From contig CAMUPF010000004.1 in assembly GCA_947090755.1 (NCBI GenBank), positions 37,274 to 101,273 of the forward strand: a stretch of DNA of 64,000 nt, written 5' to 3'. Positions within the stretch are counted from its first letter, which is position 1, and every line of letters begins with the position of its first letter. Source of the DNA: an uncultured Candidatus Melainabacteria bacterium (GTDB lineage: Bacteria > Cyanobacteriota > Vampirovibrionia > Gastranaerophilales > Gastranaerophilaceae). A program made the translations under genes and the position numbers. The notes below the pieces were generated by a model. That model made no database searches and was not told where the DNA came from. It was given only the letters and a program-made list of their open reading frames with translations. This document shows, one piece after another, positions 37,264 through 46,300 of the stretch.

Positions 37264-37610
37264 CAATTCACCTCGTCTATGTACTTACTATCTATATAAA
37301 AATTTCTTTTTATTCTGCTTTATCTTCTTTGTTGTTTAGACAGCGTAGCTGCTACGGCTTGCGGTTCAGCAAGACGGCGCAGCGGAGAACTGCTTTACTT
37401 TTTGAAAATAGGCACAACTAACCCAAGTTAAATTATACCATGTTAATTAATCATACAACGTCAATATTTATAGTCAATATAACACTCTATTATTTGAGGG
37501 GTTTTCTTAAAGTTTTTTAACAATATGTTATAGTATTGATATGAGCGGGTTTTGCCGGAAACTTGAATCGAAAAATATTGAAAATACTGCGTTTTTAAAA
37601 CGCCCGTTTA
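37264..37610 (-). promoter_or_regulatory. rpoB leader and promoter region
   Basis: This 347-nt gap holds, reading the minus strand towards rpoB: an AT-rich stretch, an extended -10 element TGG TATAAT (complement of 37432-37440), the structured repeat copy B (37336-37397) inside the presumed 5' UTR, and the GAGGTG site. The predicted leader is about 160 nt. The -35 box is unclear; a TTGACG lies 21 nt upstream of the -10, too far for a standard promoter. No ORF or other RNA seen. Confidence 0.55.
37336..37397 (+). repeat. Dispersed intergenic structured repeat, copy B
   Basis: Starts TTAGACAGCG and ends CGGAGAACTGCTTTA like copy A at 10575-10640, and contains CTTGC/GCAAG (37358-37362 with 37369-37373). 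Copy A reads along its downstream gene, copy B against rpoB, so the element works, if at all, as DNA or in either orientation of RNA. Confidence 0.6.
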
Positions 37611-38216
37611 TCAAAGCTTTTGTAAGGTTTCCCAAAACGCATCCGCGATTTTTCTGTGACCTTCAGCGGTAAAGTGCAAACCGTCCTTTTCGGAAACGGT
37701 GGCAATCTCGTTCAGGTCGATGAAATGACAGTTTTGTTCTCTTGCAATATTCTTGTAAACACCGCTTATAAGAATAGATTTCGCTATTGAACCCCTGTCA
37801 AACATAGTGCAAAAATGTCCGTTAAAAATATTATCATTAAGTTGCGGTGGTGCCGCAATTATAATATGTGCTTGCGGAGATTTCGCACGAGTTATTTGTA
37901 TAAGATTTTCTAATCCGAATTTAATATCATCCATTGATTGATTATAAAAAATTTGCAAATCATTAATGCCGATTGAAAGAATTACAACATCGAGTTGGGA
38001 ATGTAGTAGTTCCGGCAGAATTTTGTATCCGGTTTGCATTATGCCGGCAGGGTTGTCGACAAAACCTGTCCGGTTGTTACATCCGGCTTCTATAATTTCA
38101 AATCCGCTTATATCCGATAAAATACCTGTCCAACGCGTAGATTTATCATATCGTTTCCCGCTTGACGGAATATATCCGTATGTGTTGCTGTCGCCAAAAC
38201 ATAAAATCTTCTTCAT
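37611..38216 (-). CDS. SGNH/GDSL hydrolase
   Basis: Esterase/lipase-fold enzyme of 201 residues, with all four SGNH blocks: FGDSNTYG (residues about 7-14, nucleophile Ser), the Gly of the NPAGIMQTG region, GINDLQ (near 88, Asn of block III) and DGLHFTAEGH (near 179, Asp/His of block V). No signal peptide, so cytoplasmic. Similar to acyl-CoA thioesterase/lysophospholipase-type members; the substrate is unknown. The ATG at 38216 is preceded by TGC TATAAA and 7 nt with no Shine-Dalgarno, so it is probably leaderless. Single gene. Confidence 0.85.
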   Translation of the reverse strand: MKKILCFGDSNTYGYIPSSGKRYDKSTRWTGILSDISGFEIIEAGCNNRTGFVDNPAGIMQTGYKILPELLHSQLDVVILSIGINDLQIFYNQSMDDIKFGLENLIQITRAKSPQAHIIIAAPPQLNDNIFNGHFCTMFDRGSIAKSILISGVYKNIAREQNCHFIDLNEIATVSEKDGLHFTAEGHRKIADAFWETLQKL

Positions 38217-38232
38217 AATCAAATTTATAGCA
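38217..38232 (-). promoter_or_regulatory. Extended -10 promoter of the SGNH hydrolase, leaderless
   Basis: Minus strand TGC TATAAA (complement of 38224-38232), 7 nt, ATG. Nearly the same motif (ATGCTATAAT) precedes folE2. Confidence 0.55.
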
Positions 38233-38308
38233 TAAAGTAGTCTAAATGTATGAGATTTTTGCTTTTTTGTAAAGTTTTTGAATTTACCGGCGAAAAATAT
38301 AAAGAAGA

Positions 38309-38372
38309 ATACGGGAATTCCCGTATCTCCTCCCCAAGTCTGGTAGCCGTTCGATAGAATGGCTTTTTTTTT
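38309..38372 (+). ncRNA. Candidate Yfr1-like small regulatory RNA
   Basis: A 5' hairpin (ATACGGG, loop AATT, CCCGTAT; 38309-38326), an unpaired linker containing CTCCTCCCC (38327-38335), then a terminator hairpin (AGCCGTTC, GATA, GAATGGCT; 38345-38364) with nine T. A TATAAA box at 38298-38303 sits at the right distance for a start at 38309-38311. Size, the two-stem layout and the exposed CUCCUC motif resemble cyanobacterial Yfr1, an sRNA that pairs near ribosome-binding sites. It lies upstream of a thioredoxin-like gene; as I recall, yfr1 often neighbours trxA. No ORF explains the region. The -35 box is weak. Confidence 0.55.
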
Positions 38373-38460
38373 ATTTTTAAATTTGCCCGCAAGGCGGAGG
38401 TTGATTGGCTATTACATAAATCTGTTTATTGTATAATCATATATGCAAAGGAGATTTATT

Positions 38461-38859
38461 ATGAAAAAAACTTTGTTGATTATTTGTATGATTTTCGCTG
38501 TGCCTCTGATTGCATATGCCGTTTTAATGGGTAAACAGCCTGCTCCTGCTGATGTTGCTGTTGCAGCTACAGGCATGCCGCAGATGATTAAATTCTCTGC
38601 ACCTATGTGCTCTGACTGTCAGCACATGGCAGAAGTTTTGAGTCAGGTTGAGCCGCAGTATAAAGATAAAATTGAATTTGTTGAAATTTCTGTTAATCAA
38701 AAGTCACCGGAGGTTGCCGGTATGATTAAGCGTTATAATGTAAAACTTGTTCCTACTATGATTTTTACCAACTCAAAAGGTGAACAAATCGCACGCGTGG
38801 AGGGTTCTATACCTAAAGAGGAACTTATTAAATATTTAGATGAGGGATTGAATCAATAA
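38461..38859 (+). CDS. Secreted or membrane-anchored thioredoxin-like protein
   Basis: Thiol oxidoreductase of 132 residues. The N-terminal hydrophobic segment (LLIICMIFAVPLIAYAV, residues about 5-21) is a signal peptide or anchor, so the thioredoxin domain faces the periplasm. The active site is CSDC (near 45-48), and the cis-proline region is KLVPTMIF (near 95). ATG at 38461 with AAGGAG nearby. It overlaps the CcdA-like gene by one base (TAATG); the pair forms a route for moving reducing power from cytoplasm to periplasm, as in DsbD or CcdA-ResA/CcmG systems. Confidence 0.88.
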   Translation: MKKTLLIICMIFAVPLIAYAVLMGKQPAPADVAVAATGMPQMIKFSAPMCSDCQHMAEVLSQVEPQYKDKIEFVEISVNQKSPEVAGMIKRYNVKLVPTMIFTNSKGEQIARVEGSIPKEELIKYLDEGLNQ

Positions 38860-39563
38860 TGGAAAATCTGGCAAATTTATTCGCAGGTGAAAATAGTCTT
38901 ATTATATTGTTTGCTTTATCGTTTTTAGGCGGTCTTGTGGCATCAATTTCGCCGTGTTCGCTGGCAATGCTTCCGATAATTGTCGGATATGTAGGCGGGT
39001 ATGGTGAGTCTAAACCTTCTAAAACATTATTGCAAATGTTGATGTTCGTTCTGGGCACGGCAATAGTTTTTACTGTCATTGGTATAATATGTGCGCTTAC
39101 GGGTAAAGTTTTTGCCTCTTTTTCCGGCGGTTATTTTGGCTTGATTCTGGCCGGAATAATTCTTGTGATGGGCTTAAAACTATTGGGAGTTCTTGATTTT
39201 GAACTCCCAATGCTTGTCAAAGAAATGCCAAAAGGCGACGGGATGAATCAGTATGTTTATCCGATTTTGCTGGGCGGGATGTTTGCATTAGCCGGAACCC
39301 CGTGTTCTACACCGATTTTAGCCGGAATTATGGCGTTCGCATCACTCAATGCTAATGTCGGGAACGCTGTCATAATGTTGTTCCTGTTCGCTTTAGGACA
39401 GGGGTTAATCCTGATTATTGCGGGTGTTCTTACTTCAAAAGTTAAGAGTATGAAGAACTTTTATATGGTTTCGGATTTCCTCTTAAAGCTTAGTGGTTTC
39501 TTACTTGTAATCGCTTCTTTGTATATTTATTATAAGATTTTTGCACCGCTTATTGTAAAATAA
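38859..39563 (+). CDS. ccdA: CcdA/DsbD-type transmembrane electron transporter
   Basis: Carries electrons from cytoplasmic thioredoxin across the inner membrane. The 234 residues form six or seven helices; the two conserved Cys-Pro motifs are present as SISPCSLAMLP (near 33) and AGTPCSTPILAG (near 148). Paired with the thioredoxin-like gene just upstream through a TAATG overlap. No cytochrome c maturation genes are nearby, so general periplasmic disulfide reduction is at least as likely as cytochrome assembly. Confidence 0.9.
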   Translation: MENLANLFAGENSLIILFALSFLGGLVASISPCSLAMLPIIVGYVGGYGESKPSKTLLQMLMFVLGTAIVFTVIGIICALTGKVFASFSGGYFGLILAGIILVMGLKLLGVLDFELPMLVKEMPKGDGMNQYVYPILLGGMFALAGTPCSTPILAGIMAFASLNANVGNAVIMLFLFALGQGLILIIAGVLTSKVKSMKNFYMVSDFLLKLSGFLLVIASLYIYYKIFAPLIVK

Positions 39564-39606
39564 TTGAAAATGCGCTATTATAATCCCAGATATAGGAGAA
39601 ATGTGT

Positions 39607-40068
39607 ATGAAAATATATGAAGGGCAGTTAGTAGCGGGAGAGCAGAAATTCTGTATTATTATTGCCAGATTTAACGATTTTATCGGCTCAAAACTTCTTG
39701 AGGGCGCGATTGATGAACTTAAACGTCACGGCGTAAAAGAAGAAAATATTGATGTCGTAAAAGTTCCGGGGGCGTTTGAAATCCCTGTTGTTGCATTAAA
39801 GGTTGCAAAATCTGCAAAATATCAGGCGGTTATTACGCTCGGTGCGGTTATTAAAGGTTCGACACCTCACTTTGATTATGTAAGTGCTGAGGTTTCAAAA
39901 GGTGTGGCCAGTGTAAGTTTACAAACCGGTGTTCCGGTAATCTTCGGCGTGCTTACTACGGACAGCATTGAACAGGCAATAGAACGCGCCGGTACGAAAG
40001 CTGGTAACAAAGGTTCTGATGCGGCTAAAACTGCTATTGAAATGGCTAATTTATTAACTACTTTATAA
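39607..40068 (+). CDS. ribH: 6,7-dimethyl-8-ribityllumazine synthase
   Basis: Penultimate step of riboflavin synthesis, condensing the pyrimidine precursor with dihydroxybutanone phosphate. 153 residues, normal length. Motifs: ARFNDFI near 19, VPGAFEIP near 52, [14 protein letters not shown] near 79 (catalytic His) and [13 protein letters not shown] near 134. I choose the ATG at 39607 because AGGAG is eight nt upstream; an ATG at 39601 would be too close. No other rib genes or FMN riboswitch are visible. Confidence 0.95.
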   Translation: MKIYEGQLVAGEQKFCIIIARFNDFIGSKLLEGAIDELKRHGVKEENIDVVKVPGAFEIPVVALKVAKSAKYQAVITLGAVIKGSTPHFDYVSAEVSKGVASVSLQTGVPVIFGVLTTDSIEQAIERAGTKAGNKGSDAAKTAIEMANLLTTL

Positions 40069-40078
40069 GGAATCGCTT

Positions 40079-40972
40079 ATGAGTGAAATCATCACTGAAA
40101 GCAGAAATCAAAATACAATTGATATTGATTTGCTGCCGACACTCGAAATTGTGAAAAAGATTAATGAAGAAGATAAGCAGGTTGCGCTGGCGGTTGAAGA
40201 AGCCACGGAGCAGATCGCGCAGGCTGTAGATTTAATCTCAAAACAATTTTTGCGCGGCGGAAGATTATTCTATTTTGGCGCCGGAACTTCCGGACGTCTG
40301 GGAGTGCTTGACGCTTCTGAGTGCCCGCCTACTTTTAGTGTTGATTCAAACATGGTTCAGGGGATTATTGCGGGTGGTGATGTGGCTCTCAGAAATGCTG
40401 TTGAAGGCGCGGAAGATGATTTTGATTCAGGCGTTATGGATGCAGAAATCCTCGACAAAGAAGATGTCGCTGTCGTGATTTCTGCAAGCGGAAACCCTAA
40501 GTATTTACTTGGTGTGCTTTCTGCCGCAGAACAAAGAGGGGTAAAAACAATCGCCGTTACCTGCAACCCGAAAGGTAAAATCGCGCAGGACGCAGGGATT
40601 GTTATTTGTGCAGAAGTCGGACCCGAGGTTATTGCCGGTTCAAGCCGTTTGAAAGCCGGAACCGCGCAAAAAATGATTTTAAACATGCTTACAACCGCGT
40701 CAATGATAAAAATTGGCAAAACTTACGAAAACTTTATGATTGATTTGAAGGCGTCAAATGAAAAACTTAAAGACCGTGCGATCAGAATAGTTGCAAATAT
40801 CGCGGATGTGAGTTATAGTAAAGCTTTAGAATCCTTGTTGGATACTAACTGGGATATTAAAACATCAATTGTTTCTATCGTGAAGTCAATTGATAAAGAA
40901 GACGCAAGGCTGGAATTAAAACATGCCTGCGGTGTATTAAGAAAAGTATTAAAAAAGAAGATTGAGGTATAG
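40079..40972 (+). CDS. murQ: N-acetylmuramic acid 6-phosphate etherase
   Basis: Cleaves the lactyl ether of MurNAc-6-phosphate to give GlcNAc-6-phosphate in cell-wall recycling. The 297-residue SIS-fold protein has RLFYFGAGTSGRLGVLDASECPPTF (conserved block at about 60-85, with catalytic Glu), GGDVALRNAVEGAEDD near 98, and VISASGNPKYLLG near 138. AAGGA precedes the ATG. Lies 10 nt after ribH and just before gpsA in a tight co-directional run. Confidence 0.95.
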   Translation: MSEIITESRNQNTIDIDLLPTLEIVKKINEEDKQVALAVEEATEQIAQAVDLISKQFLRGGRLFYFGAGTSGRLGVLDASECPPTFSVDSNMVQGIIAGGDVALRNAVEGAEDDFDSGVMDAEILDKEDVAVVISASGNPKYLLGVLSAAEQRGVKTIAVTCNPKGKIAQDAGIVICAEVGPEVIAGSSRLKAGTAQKMILNMLTTASMIKIGKTYENFMIDLKASNEKLKDRAIRIVANIADVSYSKALESLLDTNWDIKTSIVSIVKSIDKEDARLELKHACGVLRKVLKKKIEV

Positions 40973-40974
40973 TG

Positions 40975-41976
40975 ATGAAATTAACAGTCTTGGGAGCAGG
41001 TTGCTGGGGGTTAACATTAGCGTGGTTATTGACCGATAATTTTGATGAAATTACAGTCTGGGGACGTGCGCAGGATTTGACAGAAGATTTGATAAAAAAT
41101 AAACACTGTTCTAAACCGTTGGAAGTGCAGCTTGACGACAAGATTGAAGTTACTTCAGACCTGAAAAGTGCTATCGCAGACGCAGAAATTATTCTTTCTG
41201 TTGTTGCAACCTCCGGTACACGTGATGTTTGTGAACAGTTGAAAAAAGCCGGAATTAAACCTGAACAAATTCTGGTTAACGCCTCAAAAGGTATTGAACT
41301 TCCATCACTGAAAAGAATGTCGGAAGTTATTAAAGATGTTTTGCCTGAACAAAAATTGGTAACGCTTTCCGGTCCTACTCTTGCAAAAGAAGTTTTGCAG
41401 GGCAAACCCACTGCGGCTTCCGTTGCTTGTGAAGACATTGAAACCGCTGAAATTGTTCAGAAAGCCTGCACAGTTCCTAATAAATTCAGACTTTACACAA
41501 ACACTGACGTTATCGGTGTAGAACTTGGCGGAAGCTTGAAAAACGTTATTGCAATCGCATCAGGGTTCGCAAAAACAATGGGCCTTGGTGACAACTGTAC
41601 CGGCGCCCTTTTAACACGCGGAATGGCTGAAATCGTTCGCGTAAGTTTGCGTTTAGGCGCAAATCCGTCAACATTATACGGACTTTCCGGCATGGGGGAT
41701 TTAATCGCAACTTGTTCAAGCCCGATGTCAAGAAATTACACTGTCGGTGCTATGCTTGCGCGCGGCAAAAAAATCGATGATATCTTAGCGGAACTCGGTT
41801 CCGTCGCGGAGGGGGTTAAAACTTCACGTGCAATTTGTGAACTCGCAAAGAAACTTGAAATCGACGCGCCGGTGTCTAACGCTATATATGAAGCTGTTTA
41901 CACTGATATTACTCCGGAACAGTTACTTGCAAAACTTATGAATAGAAAATTGAAAGAAGAAGAAAGATATGTTTAA
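40975..41976 (+). CDS. gpsA: NAD(P)H-dependent glycerol-3-phosphate dehydrogenase
   Basis: Reduces dihydroxyacetone phosphate to sn-glycerol-3-phosphate for phospholipids. 333 residues. Rossmann motif VLGAGCWGLTLAWLL (4-18; one Gly more usual Ala), KGIE near 105, SGPTLAKEV near 130, ELGGSLKNVIAIASG near 183 with the catalytic Lys, and GLSGMGDL near 242. ATG at 40975 has GAGG seven nt upstream; a GTG three nt earlier is the alternative. Overlaps ricT by 8 nt. Confidence 0.95.
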   Translation: MKLTVLGAGCWGLTLAWLLTDNFDEITVWGRAQDLTEDLIKNKHCSKPLEVQLDDKIEVTSDLKSAIADAEIILSVVATSGTRDVCEQLKKAGIKPEQILVNASKGIELPSLKRMSEVIKDVLPEQKLVTLSGPTLAKEVLQGKPTAASVACEDIETAEIVQKACTVPNKFRLYTNTDVIGVELGGSLKNVIAIASGFAKTMGLGDNCTGALLTRGMAEIVRVSLRLGANPSTLYGLSGMGDLIATCSSPMSRNYTVGAMLARGKKIDDILAELGSVAEGVKTSRAICELAKKLEIDAPVSNAIYEAVYTDITPEQLLAKLMNRKLKEEERYV

Positions 41977-42904
41977 ATTCGCCGCTCTTTACCTTAAAAA
42001 TACGATTTATCCGCTCAGTGTACCTGATTCGGTGAATCTTTCTGACGGACAGATGGTTCTCGTTCGCACGGAAAAAGGTGAAGAGGCTCTAAAAGCAATC
42101 GCAATTTGCCCTAAAGTCGCAAAAGTTTGGGAAGAAAGCAAAAAAATGCCGGAACCGCTGCCCGTTATAAGGGTTATGTCACAGCGCGACTTGCAGATTC
42201 TCGAAGAAATTAAAAAGGATGAAACAACTTCATTCTTCAAATGTCAGTCACTTGTTAAACAGCATAAGCTTTCAATGAATCTTGTTCAGTGCAGAATAAC
42301 TTTTGACCGCCGTAAGATTACTTTTTACTATACTGCGCCGGAAAGAGTGGATTTCCGTGCATTATTAAAAGATCTAACACAGGTGTTTACCCGTGTTAGA
42401 ATTGACCTCCGTCATATCGGTGTGCGTGATGAAACCTCAATTCTTGACGGAATGGGCGTGTGCGGAAAACCTTTTTGCTGTTCAAGTTTCCTTAGAAAAT
42501 TCGACGCTATTAATATTAAATATGCAAAAGATCAGGGAATGCCGATTACTCCGGGTAAAATTTCAGGAACCTGCGGAAGACTTTTGTGCTGCTTGACGTA
42601 TGAATATTCAAATTACATCGAAGTTGCCAAGGGTATGCCGCCTGTGGGTTCTTCGGTTATGACTCCGGATGGTTTGGGCAAGGTTTGCTTCTTGCAGTTC
42701 CTTAACGGTACTGTTGCTGTAAAAATGGAAGACGGTAAAACTAAAGAGTTTCCGAAAGATGATATCGAAATGGTTGACGCTGATGTCAACGTCGAAATTG
42801 ACACTCCGGTTACAATGAACGCGTATACTGAAGAAAGCCATGTCGATATGCGCACAATTAAACAGTTAGAGGATGATAGAAACAGTTCTACGGGTAATGT
42901 CTGA
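41969..42904 (+). CDS. ricT: PSP1/RicT-family protein
   Basis: RicT (YaaT) belongs to an iron-sulfur-containing complex that affects RNA processing and cell differentiation in Bacillus; in other phyla the role is unknown. The 311 residues show the PSP1 core with the RVRIDLRHIGVRDE block (near 141) and the conserved cysteine sets GVCGKPFCCSSFL (near 165-175) and GTCGRLLCCLTYE (near 201-212). A C-terminal 60 residues are specific. Translationally coupled to gpsA. Confidence 0.88.
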   Translation: MFKFAALYLKNTIYPLSVPDSVNLSDGQMVLVRTEKGEEALKAIAICPKVAKVWEESKKMPEPLPVIRVMSQRDLQILEEIKKDETTSFFKCQSLVKQHKLSMNLVQCRITFDRRKITFYYTAPERVDFRALLKDLTQVFTRVRIDLRHIGVRDETSILDGMGVCGKPFCCSSFLRKFDAINIKYAKDQGMPITPGKISGTCGRLLCCLTYEYSNYIEVAKGMPPVGSSVMTPDGLGKVCFLQFLNGTVAVKMEDGKTKEFPKDDIEMVDADVNVEIDTPVTMNAYTEESHVDMRTIKQLEDDRNSSTGNV

Positions 42905-42906
42905 TT

Positions 42907-43245
42907 ATGTCAAAATTTATTCTTCCTATCTTAATGCTGACGATTTCAAACATTTTTATGACTTTTGCATGGTACGGGCATTTAAAGTTTAAGTCCTCAC
43001 TACTCTGGGTCGTAATCCTTGTAAGCTGGGGCATAGCCTTTTTTGAATACTGTTTTCAGGTTCCGGCGAACAGAATCGGGCATGAGGTTTATAACGCGGT
43101 TCAATTAAAAACTATTCAGGAAGTTATTACTCTCGTTGTATTTTCTGTGTTTTCTGTACTTTATTTAAAAGAACAGTTCCGCTGGAATTATCTTGTAGGT
43201 TTTATTTTTATAATCCTTGCAGTCCTCTTTATTTTTAAAAAATAA
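42907..43245 (+). CDS. DUF486 (DMT-like) small membrane protein
   Basis: 112 residues, four predicted helices. Family motifs ISNIFMTFAWYGHLK (near 13) and FFEYCFQVPANRIGH (near 47) are typical of DUF486, a four-helix relative of the drug/metabolite transporter superfamily. Function unknown. It follows ricT by 2 nt and ends the co-directional run before the dnaE promoter. Confidence 0.88.
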   Translation: MSKFILPILMLTISNIFMTFAWYGHLKFKSSLLWVVILVSWGIAFFEYCFQVPANRIGHEVYNAVQLKTIQEVITLVVFSVFSVLYLKEQFRWNYLVGFIFIILAVLFIFKK

Positions 43246-43288
43246 ATAAATTAATTCTTTACAATCCATTTCAATTTGTTTGCGTGCA

Positions 43289-43297
43289 TGTTATTCT
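43289..43297 (+). promoter_or_regulatory. Extended -10 promoter of dnaE, leaderless
   Basis: TGT TATTCT (43289-43297) followed by 6 nt and the ATG at 43304; no Shine-Dalgarno. The -35 region is poor (TTTCAA at 17 nt), as is usual with an extended -10. Confidence 0.42.
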
Positions 43298-43303
43298 GTT
43301 GTT

Positions 43304-46300
43304 ATGGCTGACATGAAGTATGTACCTTTGCATGTCCACAGTGAATATTCATTGCTGGACGGCGCTATAAGAGTCAGGGATTTGTGTGATTTTGCAAAAG
43401 AACACGAAATGCCTGCAATTGCGATTACTGACCACGGGGTTATGTATTCTGCACTTGAACTCTATGTCGAAGCCAAAGAACGCGGCGTTAAACCGCTTAT
43501 CGGGTGCGAATTTTATGTTCACGATAATGATATCCATGTGAAAAATGCTGCTGATAACCCGCTTTATCACCTTGTTTTAATCGCAAAAAATAATCAGGGG
43601 TATCAAAACCTTTTAAAGCTTGTTTCTATTGCATGGTGTGAAGGATTTTACCACAAACCACGTATTAACTGGGAATTGCTTAAGGAATATCATGAAGGTC
43701 TTATTTGTTCGTCTGCCTGTCTGGGGGGGGAAGTTTTACAGTACCTTTTGAAAGGTGACGAGGAAAAAGCAAAAGCATGTGCCAAGCAGTATCAGGATAT
43801 GTTTGGCGAAGATTATTACATCGAACTTCAAGATCACGGGTTGGAAGAACAAAAGCGCACTAATCCTCTTTTGATTAAAATCGCGCAGGAACTCGGCATA
43901 AAGATGATTATCACAAACGACTCTCACTATTTACGCCGTGAGGATGCTGATGCGCACGATACTCTTTTATGTTTGCAAACTAACGCGTTCAAAGATGAAG
44001 AAAACAGATTTAAGTTTTCTAACAACGAGTTTTATGTAAAAACCGCCACCGAATTAAGGGATTCTTTTAAGTGGATGGACAGTGCGTTATTTGAGGAATG
44101 TATAAATAACACAGTTGAAATTGCAGATAAATGCCATTTGATTATCGAAATGGGCAAAGCTCCGCTTCCGCACTATGAGGTTCCTCAAGGGTTTACAATT
44201 GAAAGCTATCTGGAACATATTACATACGAAGGTTTAAAAAAACGTTACGGTACAATTGAAGATGATATCAAAAAACGTGTTGATTATGAGTTGAGTATTA
44301 TTAATCAAATGGGATTTGCCGCATACTTCCTAATTACATGGGATTTTATTCACTATGCAAAGACAAACGGTATTCCGGTAGGCCCCGGACGTGGTTCCGC
44401 GGCGGGTTCCGTTGTTGCGTATGCACTTGAAATCACAGACCTTGACCCTGTTAAGCACAATCTGTTGTTTGAGCGTTTCTTGAATCCTGAACGTTTTACC
44501 ATGCCCGATATTGATATCGACTTCTGTATTGAACGCCGCGGCGAGGTAATTGATTATGTTACCAAAAAGTACGGTGAAGATAGGGTTTGTCAGATTATTA
44601 CGTTCAGTACGTACGCGGCAAAAGCCGCACTCAAAGGCGTTGCACGTGTTCTTCGGATTCCGTTTGCAGAAAGTAACAGACTCGCGGCACTTATTCCGTC
44701 AGAACCTAAGACTCATATTGATGACGCCTTGCTTCCGGGGATGGAATTAAGACAGCTTTACGACGATGATTATCAAATCGTTGTTGACCGCGATACCGGT
44801 AAGACTATCGGGGTTAAAAAGCTTATCGATATGGCAAAAGCCATTGAAGGTATGAAATGCGGGACAGGTACGCACGCTGCCGGTGTAATCATTTCTCACG
44901 CTCCGCTGAATACAATTATTCCGATTCAGCCTTCTAAAGACGGTATTGTTCAAACCGGTTACCCGCCTCATGAAGTTACAGAAGTTCTCTCGCTTCTTAA
45001 AATGGACTTTTTGGGTCTGCGAAACCTTACGATTATATTTAAAACTCTCGCGCTTATCAAAAAATTACGCGGGGAAGATATTGAGATTAACAAGATTGCA
45101 CTTGATGATAAACCAACTTATGAAATGCTTATGCAGGGCGACACTGATGGTGTGTTCCAGTTAGAATCTTCCGGCATGAAAGCGCTGGTAAAACGCTTGA
45201 AACCGGACGTTTTTGAAGATTTGGGTGCGCTTGTTGCGCTTTTCCGTCCAGGGCCGTTAGAATCCGGCATGGTCGATGAGTTCGTAGACAGAAAACACGG
45301 CCGCAAAGAAATCGTTTATGCGCACCCGCTTCTTGAACCTGTATTGAAAGATACTTACGGAACAATTGTTTATCAGGAACAAATTATGCAGGTCTTTCAG
45401 GTATTAGCCGATTATACTCTCGGTCAAGCGGACATGGTTCGCCGTATGATGGGTAAAAAGAAACTTGAAGAAATGCAGAAGCAAAAAGGTAAGTTTATCG
45501 AGCGTTCTGCAACCCACGGAATGTCGAAGGAAGACGCAAACACACTGTTTGAACAGATTGAGAAATTCGCGTCATACTGCTTCAACAGGTCGCATTCTGC
45601 CGCGTATGCATTCGTTTCTTATCAAACTGCATGGCTTAAATGCCACTACACAATAGAATATCTTTCCTGCCTGCTTTCAAGTGTTGCAAGTGATCAGGAT
45701 AAAACCCAGTTATACATTGAAGAGGCGCTTAAAAAAGGTATTAAAGTTCTTCCGCCGGATATCAACAAATCATATTCAGAGTTCTACCCCGATGGCGAAA
45801 ACATTCGTTTCGGCCTCGCGTCAATCAAGCAGGTTGGTGAAGCCGTTGTTGAAGCTATTCTTAAAGAGCGTGAAGCAAACGGTGAATTCAAGTCCATTTA
45901 TGATTTTTGTAAACGTGTAGACCCTAAATGTTCCAACAAGCGCGTTTTAGAAGGTTTGATTAAGGCCGGTGCGTTCTCGAATATTGAAAAGAGCCGTAAA
46001 CAATTGCTTGAAAATCTTGAATATATCGTTGCAACCGCAAGTAAAGAAAATCAGGCCAAAGCACTCGGGCAGGTAAGCCTTTTTGCAGGACTTGGCGAAG
46101 ACAACGACATAGGATATGAGGGCTTCCAGCTGGCGGGTTCTGATGAAGAGTTTGACGCAAGACAAATTCAGCTTTTTGAAAAAGAATTTTTAGGATTCTA
46201 CGTCACGAGCCATCCGCTCTCATCTATCAGAGATAAATTGCCGTTTTTGATGACGCACAAAATCTCTGAACTTGCGGAACTTCCTAACGATAAACCTGCT

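Noticed and set aside
38309..38326. The 18-nt palindrome ATACGGGAATTCCCGTAT as a repressor operator
   Set aside because: It sits downstream of a -10 box and directly ahead of a linker and terminator, so a transcribed hairpin is the simpler reading; an operator role is not excluded.
43723..43730. Run of eight G in dnaE as another phase-variable tract
   Set aside because: It is in frame within a conserved part of an essential gene and encodes Leu-Gly-Gly normally; no start-site arrangement as in the pilins.
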